From Collinsella aerofaciens (GTDB lineage: Bacteria > Actinomycetota > Coriobacteriia > Coriobacteriales > Coriobacteriaceae): 32,098 nucleotides of DNA. Of the stretch, positions 9,169-16,639 are shown one piece after another. Both the position numbers and the translations under genes were made by a program. Below the pieces are notes generated by a model. It made no database searches. It was not told where the DNA came from and saw only the letters and a list, made by a program, of their open reading frames with translations. The stretch covers positions 1-32,098 of the forward strand of contig NZ_WQPL01000078.1 in NCBI RefSeq assembly GCF_018785245.1, written 5' to 3'. Each line of letters begins with the position of its first letter. Within the stretch, counting starts at the first letter, position 1.

Positions 9169-10040
9169 TACCCCAGGCGCTCCATAATGGTCGCGGCGAT
9201 CGCAGGACGGTTCATAGTGTACAGGTGCAGGCCGTCGGCGCCGTGCTCCTTGAGGTCGCAAAGCTGGCGGGCTGCATAATCTACACCAGCTGCCTGCAGG
9301 CTCTCGGGGTCATTCTCGTACTTGGCGAGAATCTTGATGACGGGGGAAGGCAGCGACGCGCCGCACATAAAGACCATGCGGCTGATCTGCGACTTGCCCA
9401 TAAACGGCATGATGCCCGCGGTAATGGGCACGGTGATGCCGGCCTTGTCGGCAAGATCGCGAAAACGGTAGAAGCACTCGTTATCAAAGAAGAGCTGCGT
9501 CACAAAGAAGCTCGCGCCAGCGTCCTGTTTTTGCTTGAGGTGTTCGACCGAGAGGTTGAGATCCTCACAGGCAATGTGGCCCTCGGGGTAGGCTGCGGCG
9601 CCCACGCAAAAGCCGGCGTCGACGAGCTCGGGGATGAGGTCGCGGGCGTAGGCGTAGTCGGAGGCGGGCTTGTCGTCCTCGGTCGCGCCGGCGGGGAGAT
9701 CGCCACGCAGGGCCAGGATGTTTTCCACGCCGGCGGTGCGATACTCGTCGATCTTGGCGGCGATATCGGCGTGCGAGCGGCCCACGCAGGTAAGGTGTGC
9801 CACCGAGGGCGTGTCGAATTCGCTCGTAATCATATGCGCGATGGGGGCGGTGGCGGCACCGTTGCCCGAGCCGCCAGCCGAGCAGGTGACCGAGACAAAG
9901 CTCGGCGAAAGCTTGCACAGATTGCCTGCCACTTCGCGAGCCGTGTCGAGGGTCAGCTCGCCCTTGGGCGGGAACATCTCAAACGAAACGGGTGCGGTGC
10001 CCTGGGATGCTGCCTGCTTAAAAACCTCGTCGACGCGCAT
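9168..10040 (-). CDS. metF: Methylenetetrahydrofolate reductase
   Basis: 290 residues, the standard bacterial MetF length. The barrel begins with VSFEMFPPKGE (catalytic Glu region) and continues with VSVTCSAGGSGNG, LALRGDLP and FFVTQLFFDNE, ending with GADGLHLYTMNRP. It reduces 5,10-methylene-THF to 5-methyl-THF with FAD, supplying the methyl donor for MetH. ATG at 10040 is preceded by AGAGGAGC. It is the first gene of the metF / activation protein / metH operon. Upstream (10041-10250) I see hairpins such as ACTGGTAT / ATACCAGT at about 10204-10229, but no recognisable SAM or cobalamin riboswitch. Many MetF proteins of anaerobes pair with MetV-type Fe-S partners; none is present here. Confidence 0.95.
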   Translation of the reverse strand: MRVDEVFKQAASQGTAPVSFEMFPPKGELTLDTAREVAGNLCKLSPSFVSVTCSAGGSGNGAATAPIAHMITSEFDTPSVAHLTCVGRSHADIAAKIDEYRTAGVENILALRGDLPAGATEDDKPASDYAYARDLIPELVDAGFCVGAAAYPEGHIACEDLNLSVEHLKQKQDAGASFFVTQLFFDNECFYRFRDLADKAGITVPITAGIMPFMGKSQISRMVFMCGASLPSPVIKILAKYENDPESLQAAGVDYAARQLCDLKEHGADGLHLYTMNRPAIAATIMERLG

Positions 10041-10203
10041 ATCGTGCTCCTCTAGATACGTAATAGTGTGATGTGTTGTAAGGATTCTACAGCACCACTG
10101 TGCCACGGTGGAGTTTCACTCGCTATTTGAGGATACCAATCAAAGATGCCTTGCTATCGGCTTTCTCTATAACAGAGCGGCTAATCTAGGCACGGACTAT
10201 AAA

Positions 10204-10411
10204 GACTGGTATCTGATGCAAAATACCAGTTAATAGAGCTCCATCCCAAATTGACTACCCTTAAACCATGGGGAGAGGTCTGCAATTTATGCAGTTGATT
10301 GGCTGTTGAGGGTGGCAACGCCGCCTCGATAGGGTAACCTCATTGATTGGTTTCGCGACAGCAACATAACGGTAATGTCGCGGAAACACGGCGAGTCTAA
10401 GCTATGACTCG
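10204..10411. other. Non-coding interval between metF and glnN with successive hairpins
   Basis: About 426 bp separates the divergent metF and glnN starts. Visible elements are a hairpin ACTGGTAT/ATACCAGT (about 10204-10229), a GAGG...CCTC stem-loop (about 10308-10329), the GlnR-like dyad at 10350-10387, and CGAGTC/GACTCG (10392-10411). The direct repeat TTGATTGG occurs at about 10294 and 10343. I could not assign a known riboswitch class or a clear -35/-10 pair. Confidence 0.5.
10350..10387. promoter_or_regulatory. GlnR-like dyad upstream of glnN
   Basis: Four pentamers with exactly 6-bp spacing: GTTTC (10350), GCAAC (10361), GTAAT (10372), GAAAC (10383). Read outwards, each half is close to the actinobacterial GlnR a/b box GTnAC-n6-GAAAC: GTAAT-n6-GAAAC on plus and GTTGC-n6-GAAAC on minus. 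The position about 80 bp before a nitrogen-assimilation gene fits a nitrogen regulator site. The same sequence can fold as an RNA hairpin. Confidence 0.5.
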
Positions 10412-10466
10412 TTCGTTAGTAATCAACACCGCTTCTCACGCGGTGCCGATACGAAGGGAGTTCCGT

Positions 10467-12554
10467 ATGGCCGAACTTACTGACCGCTTCGGGACCATGG
10501 TGTTCTCTGAGGAAGTCATGAAGGACTACCTCCCCAAGGACATTTGGAAGCGCCTTGCTGCAACCCTCGAGGGCGGTGAGCCGCTCGACCTGGATGTGGC
10601 CAACGCCGTTGCCCATGCCATGAAGGTCTGGGCCATCTCCAAGGGCGCGACGCACTATGCGCACTGGTTCCAGCCGCTTTCGGGCATTACTTCCGAGAAG
10701 CACGACAGCTTCCTCGAGCCCAACCACGACGGCACCGCCATTACCAAGTTTACGGGCAAGAACCTCATCCAGGGCGAGCCCGATGCCTCGAGCTTCCCCA
10801 ACGGCGGCCTGCGTGCTACCTTCGAGGCCCGTGGCTACACCGCTTGGGACCCCACTAGCCCCGCCTTTATCAAGGACGATGTCCTGTGCATCCCCACGGC
10901 TTTCTGCTCCTACACGGGCGAGGCCCTGGACAAGAAGACCCCGCTGCTGCGTTCCATGACCGCGCTCTCGCGTGAGTCTAAGCGCGTTTTGGCGCTGTTC
11001 GGTAAGACCCCCAAGAAGGTCGTTCCTTCCGTGGGCGACGAGCAGGAGTACTTCCTGATCAAGAAGGACGCCTACCGCAAGCGCAAGGACCTGGTCATTA
11101 CCGGCCGCACCCTCTTTGGTGCTGCTCCATGCAAGGGTCAGGAGCTCGAGGAGCACTACTTTGGCGCTATCCGCCCCACCGTCTCGGCCTACATGAAGGA
11201 CTTGGACGATGAGCTGTGGGCGCTCGGCATTCCCGCCAAGACCAAGCACAACGAGGTTGCTCCCTGCCAGCATGAGCTCGCCCCCGTCTATGGCGAAGTC
11301 AACGAGGCCATCGACCAGAATCTGGTCATGATGGAGAAGATGAAGCTCATCGCCTCCCGCCACGACTTGGTCTGCCTGCTGCACGAGAAGCCCTTTGAGG
11401 GCATCAATGGTTCGGGCAAGCACAACAACTGGTCGCTTGGCACCGAGTCCGAGAATCTGCTCGATCCGGGCGACACTCCGCTCGACAACCTGCAGTTCAT
11501 CGTCTTCCTCACCGCGGTGATCGAGGCCGTCGATAACTATCAGGAGCTCCTGCGTGCCTCCGTTGCCTCGGCCGGTAACGACCATCGTCTGGGCGCCAAC
11601 GAGGCTCCTCCGGCGATTATGTCCATCTTCCTGGGCGACCAGCTTACCGAGGTCGTCGAGAAGATCATCGATGGCAAGGCTTCCGTCCATGCAACGCGCG
11701 GCGTGCTCGACTTGGGCGCCGATACTCTGCCCAAGCTGATGCAGGACAACACCGACCGCAACCGCACCTCCCCGTTTGCCTTCACTGGCAATAAGTTCGA
11801 GTTCCGTGCCTGCGGCTCCGAGCAGAACGTCTCCGACTCCAACCTGGTGCTCGATGCCGCCGTGGCCAAGTCGCTCAAGTCCTTCGCCGACGCACTCGAG
11901 GGTACGCCCGAGGATGAGTTCCAGGACGCTGCGCTCGAGTACTGCAAGAAGGTCCTGACCGACCACCAGCGCATCCTGTTCTCCGGTGACGGCTACTCCG
12001 ACGAGTGGCCCGTTGAGGCCGAGAAGCGTGGTCTTGCCAACAACAAGACCACGGCCGACGCCCTGCCCGCCTTTGTTTCCGATAAGGCCATTGCGCTCTT
12101 TGAGGAGACGGGTGTCCTGACCAAGGCCGAGGCCCAGTGCCGCTACGACTGCAAACTCGAGAAGTACAACAAGCTCATGAACATCGAGGCCACCACGATG
12201 GTTCGCGAGGCGCGTCGTACCTATCGCCCGGTCATTACCGCCTATGCCACCAAGGTCGCTAAGGGCCTTGAGACTATTCGTGCCGCCGGTGCTGAGGCCG
12301 CCATGCAGTGCGAGCAGAACACGCTCAACAAGCTCTGCAACGGTATCACTGCCATCAACGACTCCATCAAGGCGCTCGACGTCGTGCATCAGAAGGCCGA
12401 GGCTCTCGATGGCCAGGAGCAGGCCAACGTGTACGCGCACGAGGTCGTTCCCGCTATGGATGCGCTGCGTGCCGCCGTGGACGCAATGGAGGAGATCGTG
12501 GCCGCCGACTACTGGCCGGTTCCGACCTACGACGACATCCTGTTCTACGTGTAG
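10467..12554 (+). CDS. glnN: Glutamine synthetase type III
   Basis: 695 residues, typical of GSIII (about 700) and much longer than GSI. ATG at 10467 follows AAGGGAG. Family blocks are visible: [20 protein letters not shown] at the N-terminus, [19 protein letters not shown], the [13 protein letters not shown] active-site strand, [37 protein letters not shown], and [20 protein letters not shown]. It makes glutamine from glutamate, ammonia and ATP as a cytoplasmic oligomer. Codons are strongly biased to GCC/CTG/AAG types, as expected for a highly expressed gene. It is monocistronic with a strong terminator at 12586-12617 and an upstream dyad suggesting nitrogen control. No glutamate synthase or PII gene lies in the window. 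Confidence 0.96.
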   Translation: MAELTDRFGTMVFSEEVMKDYLPKDIWKRLAATLEGGEPLDLDVANAVAHAMKVWAISKGATHYAHWFQPLSGITSEKHDSFLEPNHDGTAITKFTGKNLIQGEPDASSFPNGGLRATFEARGYTAWDPTSPAFIKDDVLCIPTAFCSYTGEALDKKTPLLRSMTALSRESKRVLALFGKTPKKVVPSVGDEQEYFLIKKDAYRKRKDLVITGRTLFGAAPCKGQELEEHYFGAIRPTVSAYMKDLDDELWALGIPAKTKHNEVAPCQHELAPVYGEVNEAIDQNLVMMEKMKLIASRHDLVCLLHEKPFEGINGSGKHNNWSLGTESENLLDPGDTPLDNLQFIVFLTAVIEAVDNYQELLRASVASAGNDHRLGANEAPPAIMSIFLGDQLTEVVEKIIDGKASVHATRGVLDLGADTLPKLMQDNTDRNRTSPFAFTGNKFEFRACGSEQNVSDSNLVLDAAVAKSLKSFADALEGTPEDEFQDAALEYCKKVLTDHQRILFSGDGYSDEWPVEAEKRGLANNKTTADALPAFVSDKAIALFEETGVLTKAEAQCRYDCKLEKYNKLMNIEATTMVREARRTYRPVITAYATKVAKGLETIRAAGAEAAMQCEQNTLNKLCNGITAINDSIKALDVVHQKAEALDGQEQANVYAHEVVPAMDALRAAVDAMEEIVAADYWPVPTYDDILFYV

Positions 12555-12585
12555 AGCGTAACTGACATATCGTCACGGTATTGAG

Positions 12586-12617
12586 CCGGGGTCCGCATCA
12601 TGTGGGCCCCGGTTTTT
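12586..12617 (+). terminator. Rho-independent terminator of glnN
   Basis: CCGGGGTCC pairs with GGGCCCCGG (one mismatch) around CGCATCATGT-type loop bases, followed by TTTTT, 31 bp after the glnN stop. Confidence 0.85.
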
Positions 12618-12677
12618 GTTTGCGAAGGACGCTTAGGAGTCCGTTTTGCAACTGATTCGCCCACGTAATAAGGGGTC

Positions 12678-12895
12678 GTGGGCAAAAAACGTCAAATATG
12701 AGTACTGTCACAAGTCCTGTAGCATTATCTTTTTACAAAATATGCAGTATTACGCAACATATGTCCAAGTACTTAGCCGATAAACGTCTGCAATTTTCCG
12801 CCGTAGGACGCCTGACGGCTAAATCGCCTTCTGAAGGCATGAAATCGCTGTAACTAAAATGGTAACAGTACTCATATTTGCCATTTTTTGCCCGC
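12678..12895. repeat. 218-bp element bounded by 34-bp imperfect inverted repeats (MITE-like)
   Basis: Left end 12678-12711 and the reverse complement of right end 12862-12895 agree at 30 of 34 positions, including an identical 15-base block AAATATGAGTACTGT. The interior (12712-12861) is clearly more AT-rich than the neighbourhood and has no plausible gene. I see no obvious target-site duplication. Possible readings are a non-autonomous mobile element, or a long-stem RNA or protein-binding repeat. Confidence 0.65.
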
Positions 12896-12910
12896 TGGCT
12901 TTGCGATGAT

Positions 12911-12953
12911 GCCGGGGTCCGCACCCTGCCGGGTTCGAATCCCGGCACATGGA
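12911..12953 (+). other. tRNA T-arm-like fragment
   Basis: CCGGG-TTCGAAT-CCCGG at 12929-12945 is a perfect T-stem and loop, but no matching acceptor, D-arm or anticodon arm can be assembled upstream, where the inverted-repeat element ends. The 13 bases GCCGGGGTCCGCA at 12911-12923 also occur in the glnN terminator at 12585-12597. It may be a tRNA remnant left by integration or a chance hairpin. Confidence 0.3.
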
Positions 12954-12955
12954 TA

Positions 12956-12989
12956 GCAAAAAGCCCGTCACCGCGGGGGTAACGGGCTT
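12956..12989 (-). terminator. Rho-independent terminator of tRNA-Glu
   Basis: On the minus strand AAGCCCGT pairs with ACGGGCTT around a 13-nt loop and is followed by TTT, 12 bp beyond the tRNA 3' end. Confidence 0.75.
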
Positions 12990-13000
12990 CTTAATTTAAA

Positions 13001-13077
13001 TGGTGCCCCCAGCGGGATTCGAACCCGCGATATCCACCTTGAAAGGGTGGCGTCCTTGGCCGCTAGACGATGGGGAC
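13001..13077 (-). tRNA. tRNA-Glu (anticodon TTC)
   Basis: The minus strand folds as a complete cloverleaf: acceptor GTCCCCA / TGGGGGC (one G-U), anticodon stem CCACC / GGTGG with loop CTTTCAA giving anticodon TTC, T-stem GCGGG / CCCGC with loop TTCGAAT, discriminator A and an encoded CCA end. It decodes GAA/GAG. Confidence 0.96.
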
Positions 13078-13087
13078 AGCGGGAAAG

Positions 13088-13093
13088 AGTATA
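13088..13093 (-). promoter_or_regulatory. Probable -10 box of tRNA-Glu
   Basis: On the minus strand TGC-TATACT forms an extended -10 sequence ending about 11 bp before the tRNA 5' end. No good -35 hexamer is visible at 17 bp. Confidence 0.5.
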
Positions 13094-13134
13094 GCAGACT
13101 TTTTTGCTGGCGCGTATATCGTTGGCAAACTGGA

Positions 13135-13347
13135 AAACCACCACAAAGGAGTAGGCTTCTATTCCGGTTTTCAAATATCTCAATCTGTAACATCTAGGCG
13201 GGCAAATCGGCTCTATCTGTTACAGATCGAGACAAAAGGCAGGCGTCGGGATGAACATCTCATTCTGTAACAGTAAGACGACTTTTAACGGTCTAGATGT
13301 TACAGATTGAGACAAACCGCTGGGACGGGTCAAAACCACCACAAAGG
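13135..13347. repeat. Direct repeat pair flanking a repeat cluster
   Basis: The 16-mer AAAACCACCACAAAGG occurs at 13135-13150 and again at 13332-13347, with the four alternating repeat units between the copies. The second copy is also the left stem of the constant-loop hairpin at 13335-13369. The first copy has no partner arm. Confidence 0.7.
13177..13314. repeat. Four alternating copies of a ~20-bp repeat (TCTCAATCTGTAACATCTAG type)
   Basis: Plus-oriented copies at 13177-13197 and 13257-13277; minus-oriented copies at 13214-13234 and 13293-13314. The outer two are exact inverted copies over 20 bases. Copies 1-2 and 3-4 can form two adjacent stem-loops, or the outer pair one large stem. No gene lies in 13078-13375. 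Confidence 0.8.
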
Positions 13348-13369
13348 TGCCTGTCCCCTTTGTGGTGGT
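13335..13369. repeat. Constant-loop hairpin A
   Basis: 12-bp perfect stem ACCACCACAAAG / CTTTGTGGTGGT around an 11-nt loop which on the minus strand reads GGGACAGGCAC. It sits 6 bp from the stop of the MurT-GatD gene and could help end that transcript, but there is no T-run. It has the same design as the hairpins at 20671-20701 and 28479-28507. Confidence 0.85.
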
Positions 13370-13375
13370 GAGGTG

Positions 13376-15550
13376 CTAGGGGAGGAGCTTCATGGCGGCG
13401 TCGTGGGCGGCGTGCTCGTAGGTGTCGTCGAGGGGCTTGAGCGGCAGCAGGGCGGCGGCCTGTGCATCGCCACGGTGCTCGAGGGCATGGGCGATCAGCC
13501 AGTCGGCGAGTTCGGGGTTTTTGGGCAGCGCCGGCCCGTGCAGGTACGTGCCGATGACGCCCTTGTAGATCAGGCCCTCAAAGCCATCGTCGCCGTTGTT
13601 GCCGGTGCCCGTGACGACGGACGTTCCGAGCGGCGTGGCATCGGCGTCCAAAAGCGTGCGGCCGCCATGGTTCTCGAATCCCACAAAGGGCTCAGGTGCC
13701 AGATCGGTTTTGACGGCTACGTTGCCGATCAGGCGATCGGAGCCACGTACGGTTTCGGCGGCAATGACGCCCAGGCCCTCGATGCGATCCTCACCCATAT
13801 AGTACGAACGGCCGAGCAGCTGATAGCTGCCACAGATGGCAAGCAGCGAGCCGCCATCCTCAACATAGGCCGCGACCTTGTCTTTTTGGGCGAGCAGCTC
13901 GTGTGCCACGGCTAGCTGGTCGCGGTCGGAGCCGCCACCCATCATGACGATGTCGGCATCGGTCAAATCAAGCGTTTCGCCCATACGGACCTCGTCCACG
14001 CGCACGGGAATGCCGCGCCAGACGCAGCGGCGCTCGAGCGCGATAACATTGCCGCCGTCGCCGTAGAGGTTAAGGGCATCGGGATACAGGTAGACGATGC
14101 GCAGCGGGCGCGAAAGCTCGACTGGCGCGATACCGACAGAAAGAGCGCTGCCGTCGGCACGGGCTACGGCGCGCCCAGCAACAGCGTCGGCGGTGGCGCC
14201 TTTCAGCCCGTCGAGCTCCTTGACCAGCGGCGGGAAGGCCGTGTAGTTGGCGACGGCGTAGAAGGTGTCATCGGCGGCCTCGTCTGCCACGGCGCCAATT
14301 GCCTGCGCGACGTCCGAGATAATCGCGGCATCGATGCCGGCGTACTTGAGGCGCACCTGCATGTCGTGCGCGCGCGTGCCGCCGGCAAAGGCGACAAGTC
14401 CCGGCGTGTTGGCGATGCGCTCAAAGTCGACGTCGTAGATCCACGAAACATCGTGGCCGTCGGCGTCGTTGTCGTTAAGGAAGAAAGCGCAGAGTCTGCC
14501 GCCCGCCGTCTTAATGGATTGGATCTGTCGATCGAAGCCCACGGGATTCTTGGCCAGGTTTGCCTCGACGGTGCGGCCGGCGATATCCCAGCGCCCCATA
14601 CGACCACCGGCGGGCACATAGGCATCGAGCGTAGGCTGTAGAAGCGCCGTGTCCACGCCCAACTCGTGCGCGGTAAAGAAGGCGGCGGCAACGTTGTAGA
14701 CCATGTACAGGCCGTTGTAGCGCGTGGCGATGTGCGTTGTGGGTGCGTCGGTATCGGGTCCAAAGTTCAGGTCAAAGCCGTAGCCGTTGCAGGTGAGCTC
14801 AACGTCCGTCACGCGACGGAGCAGCGCGGGACGACTCCAGCCGCACGAAGGACAATGATAGGCTCCGAGCTGGCCGTACTGCACATAGTCGTACTCCAGC
14901 GGCGCGTTGCACTGCGAGCAAAAACGCGAGTCACTAATGCGATCGGACTCGGTGCCCGTGGCGCCGTCGATGCCAAAGGCGATGCTCATGTTGGGGACGC
15001 GCGCGGCGATCGAGGCGCACAGCGGATCGTCGGCGTTATAGATGAGCGTCGTTGCCGGCGAAAGCTCCAGTGCGTGGGCGATGACGTCCTGGGTGTGGTC
15101 GATCTCGCCGTAGCGGTCCAGCTGGTCGCGGAACAGGTTGAGCAGCACGAAGTACGTCGGCTTGAGCTTGGGCAGAACGCGTACGGTGTAAAGCTCATCG
15201 CACTCAAAAACGCCCACGCGCTTGCCACCGGCTCGCTTGAGGCCGCTGCGCGCCTCGAGCAGTGCGCCCACCACGCCCGGCTCCATGTTGTTGCCGGCGC
15301 GGTTGCATACCACGGTGGCGCCGCTGGCGGCAACGGCGTCGGCGATGAGGTTGGAGGTGGTGGTCTTGCCGTTGGTGCCGGTGATCACCACGCTGCGGTC
15401 GACAAGGGCAGCGAGGTCGCTCAGCAACTCGGGGTCGATCTTCATGGCGATGCGGCCGGGAAGCACGCCACCCTGGCGCTTAAGGACGGAGCGCAGCCCC
15501 CAGCGAGCGATATCGCTCGAGGTGCAGGCAAGAGATGAGCGGAGGTTCAT
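13376..15550 (-). CDS. Fused lipid II isoglutaminyl synthase (MurT-GatD in one chain)
   Basis: 724 residues. Residues 1-465 are MurT: WGLRSVLKRQGG start, ATP loop GTNGKTTT at 58-65, four-Cys zinc ribbon (Cys211, 214, 233, 236) inserted in the central domain, and the C-terminal Mur ligase region with NLAKNPVGFDRQIQ and NDNDADGHD. Residues 482-724 are GatD: RIVYLYPDALNLYGDGGN, MMGGGSDRDQLA, nucleophile Cys573 in AICGSYQLLG and His671 in GTYLHGP. The enzyme amidates D-glutamate of lipid II to D-isoglutamine on the cytoplasmic face of the membrane, using glutamine. In Staphylococcus and Streptococcus MurT and GatD are separate subunits; here a short Ala-rich linker (about 452-478) joins them. ATG at 15550 follows TAGGAA. 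It is the last gene of a three-gene minus-strand operon. Confidence 0.93.
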   Translation of the reverse strand: MNLRSSLACTSSDIARWGLRSVLKRQGGVLPGRIAMKIDPELLSDLAALVDRSVVITGTNGKTTTSNLIADAVAASGATVVCNRAGNNMEPGVVGALLEARSGLKRAGGKRVGVFECDELYTVRVLPKLKPTYFVLLNLFRDQLDRYGEIDHTQDVIAHALELSPATTLIYNADDPLCASIAARVPNMSIAFGIDGATGTESDRISDSRFCSQCNAPLEYDYVQYGQLGAYHCPSCGWSRPALLRRVTDVELTCNGYGFDLNFGPDTDAPTTHIATRYNGLYMVYNVAAAFFTAHELGVDTALLQPTLDAYVPAGGRMGRWDIAGRTVEANLAKNPVGFDRQIQSIKTAGGRLCAFFLNDNDADGHDVSWIYDVDFERIANTPGLVAFAGGTRAHDMQVRLKYAGIDAAIISDVAQAIGAVADEAADDTFYAVANYTAFPPLVKELDGLKGATADAVAGRAVARADGSALSVGIAPVELSRPLRIVYLYPDALNLYGDGGNVIALERRCVWRGIPVRVDEVRMGETLDLTDADIVMMGGGSDRDQLAVAHELLAQKDKVAAYVEDGGSLLAICGSYQLLGRSYYMGEDRIEGLGVIAAETVRGSDRLIGNVAVKTDLAPEPFVGFENHGGRTLLDADATPLGTSVVTGTGNNGDDGFEGLIYKGVIGTYLHGPALPKNPELADWLIAHALEHRGDAQAAALLPLKPLDDTYEHAAHDAAMKLLP

Positions 15551-15595
15551 GAAACCGTTCCTAACGTAAACGACATGGTCGGGTCGAGTGCGTCA

Positions 15596-16639
15596 CTAAA
15601 AACCGTAGCGGCGCGCAAATTCCTGGGCAAGCTGCGACACGTCTTCGCAGGCATTGGCCCAGGGGGCAAAGTCGGGAGTGTCCGAGATAATACCGTCCGC
15701 TTCCCAAACGGCCTGGTGCGAAAGATCCCAGGGATCGTGTGGCTCGGGCCGGCAGGGAAGGTACGGTGTCTGGTACATGGGGTTCAGTAAGAAGAACGCA
15801 CCGCCCTCGCAACGGTTGGCAAACTCACGCAGCGCGCGTGTCGCCGGGCGCATCTTGTTTGTTTTGAACAGCAGAATCGTGCGGGCGAGCAGATACCAAG
15901 GAGAGTTCTCGAGCGCGTCAGCCCCGATCTCTTCCTCGAGCTGGTGGGCCAGGGCAAAAAAGCCGTCCTGGTCTTCCAGGCGAGCGAGGGCGAGCAACAC
16001 GGTGCCTGCGGCTCGGGTGGGGTAGCCTTCCGCCTTAAGAACACGGCGGGCGTAGTTGGCGGCAGCACGGTAGCGAGCGCTCGCCATGCACAGCTGCGAG
16101 ATGGCCTCGAGTGTGTGAAGCCACCCGATAAGAGCCGGCTCGCTCACGGTGAGCTCTGCCGCCGTCACACCGTCCGTCAAAACCTTATTGGCCCAGTAGT
16201 GCGGGGCTTCCATGTCGAACCCGGGCACGCTTTGCTGCAGGTAATCGGTTGTGGTCGCCTCGAGCTTCATCAGGTCGCCCAGGCAGGCGTCAACGGGCGT
16301 GTCAGCCAGGATGATGGCGAGCAGCTGGGCATCGAGGACATACGCATCGACGCGGACAATCTTGAGCAGCTCATCGCGCATGTCGTCGAACAGACGATTG
16401 CGCGTCTGCTCGAATTCCTCGTCGCTGCCCATGTCCTCGATGCGATGGAGCTCGTCGAGCAGGTGGCGATGAACACCGGCGTAGGACAGCAGCGCCTGGG
16501 CATGCTCGGACTGCGCATACTTTTGGGGATTCGCGCTAATGTCGTTATGGACAAGCTCGCGTGCTGCATCGGTGAGCTCGGGGTGCGACGCCAGATAGGT
16601 GCGCTCCAGGTAGGCGGGGATGTAGACGCTCGGATCCAT
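15596..16639 (-). CDS. Uncharacterised repeat-type helical protein (paralogue of upstream gene)
   Basis: 347 residues, helical, acidic, with no signal peptide or membrane segment. The middle resembles tetratricopeptide-type repeats: SQLCMASARYRAAANYARRVL, then AAGTVLLALARLEDQDGFF, and ARTILLFKTNKMRPATRALREF. The C-terminal part has a PYLPCRPEPHDPWDLSHQAV motif shared in position with the upstream protein (TPLRRRP...DPWTLIALMSAAW). I recognise no catalytic motif. ATG at 16639 overlaps the upstream stop by one base (TAATG), so the two products are made together. It ends 45 bp before the MurT-GatD gene. Inference: a scaffold or adaptor; a link to wall amidation is suggested only by operon structure. 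Confidence 0.8.
   Translation of the reverse strand: MDPSVYIPAYLERTYLASHPELTDAARELVHNDISANPQKYAQSEHAQALLSYAGVHRHLLDELHRIEDMGSDEEFEQTRNRLFDDMRDELLKIVRVDAYVLDAQLLAIILADTPVDACLGDLMKLEATTTDYLQQSVPGFDMEAPHYWANKVLTDGVTAAELTVSEPALIGWLHTLEAISQLCMASARYRAAANYARRVLKAEGYPTRAAGTVLLALARLEDQDGFFALAHQLEEEIGADALENSPWYLLARTILLFKTNKMRPATRALREFANRCEGGAFFLLNPMYQTPYLPCRPEPHDPWDLSHQAVWEADGIISDTPDFAPWANACEDVSQLAQEFARRYGF

Noticed and set aside
10041-10300. Possible SAM or cobalamin riboswitch before metF
   Set aside because: Hairpins exist, but I could not match the conserved core of either class (for example no B12-box-like sequence).
10416-12440. Minus-strand open frame opposite glnN
   Set aside because: Mirror of a strongly codon-biased gene; Leu/Gly/Val-rich without domains.
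13078-13375. CRISPR array
   Set aside because: The repeat units alternate in orientation and their spacing and sequence vary; there are no regular unique spacers and no cas genes.
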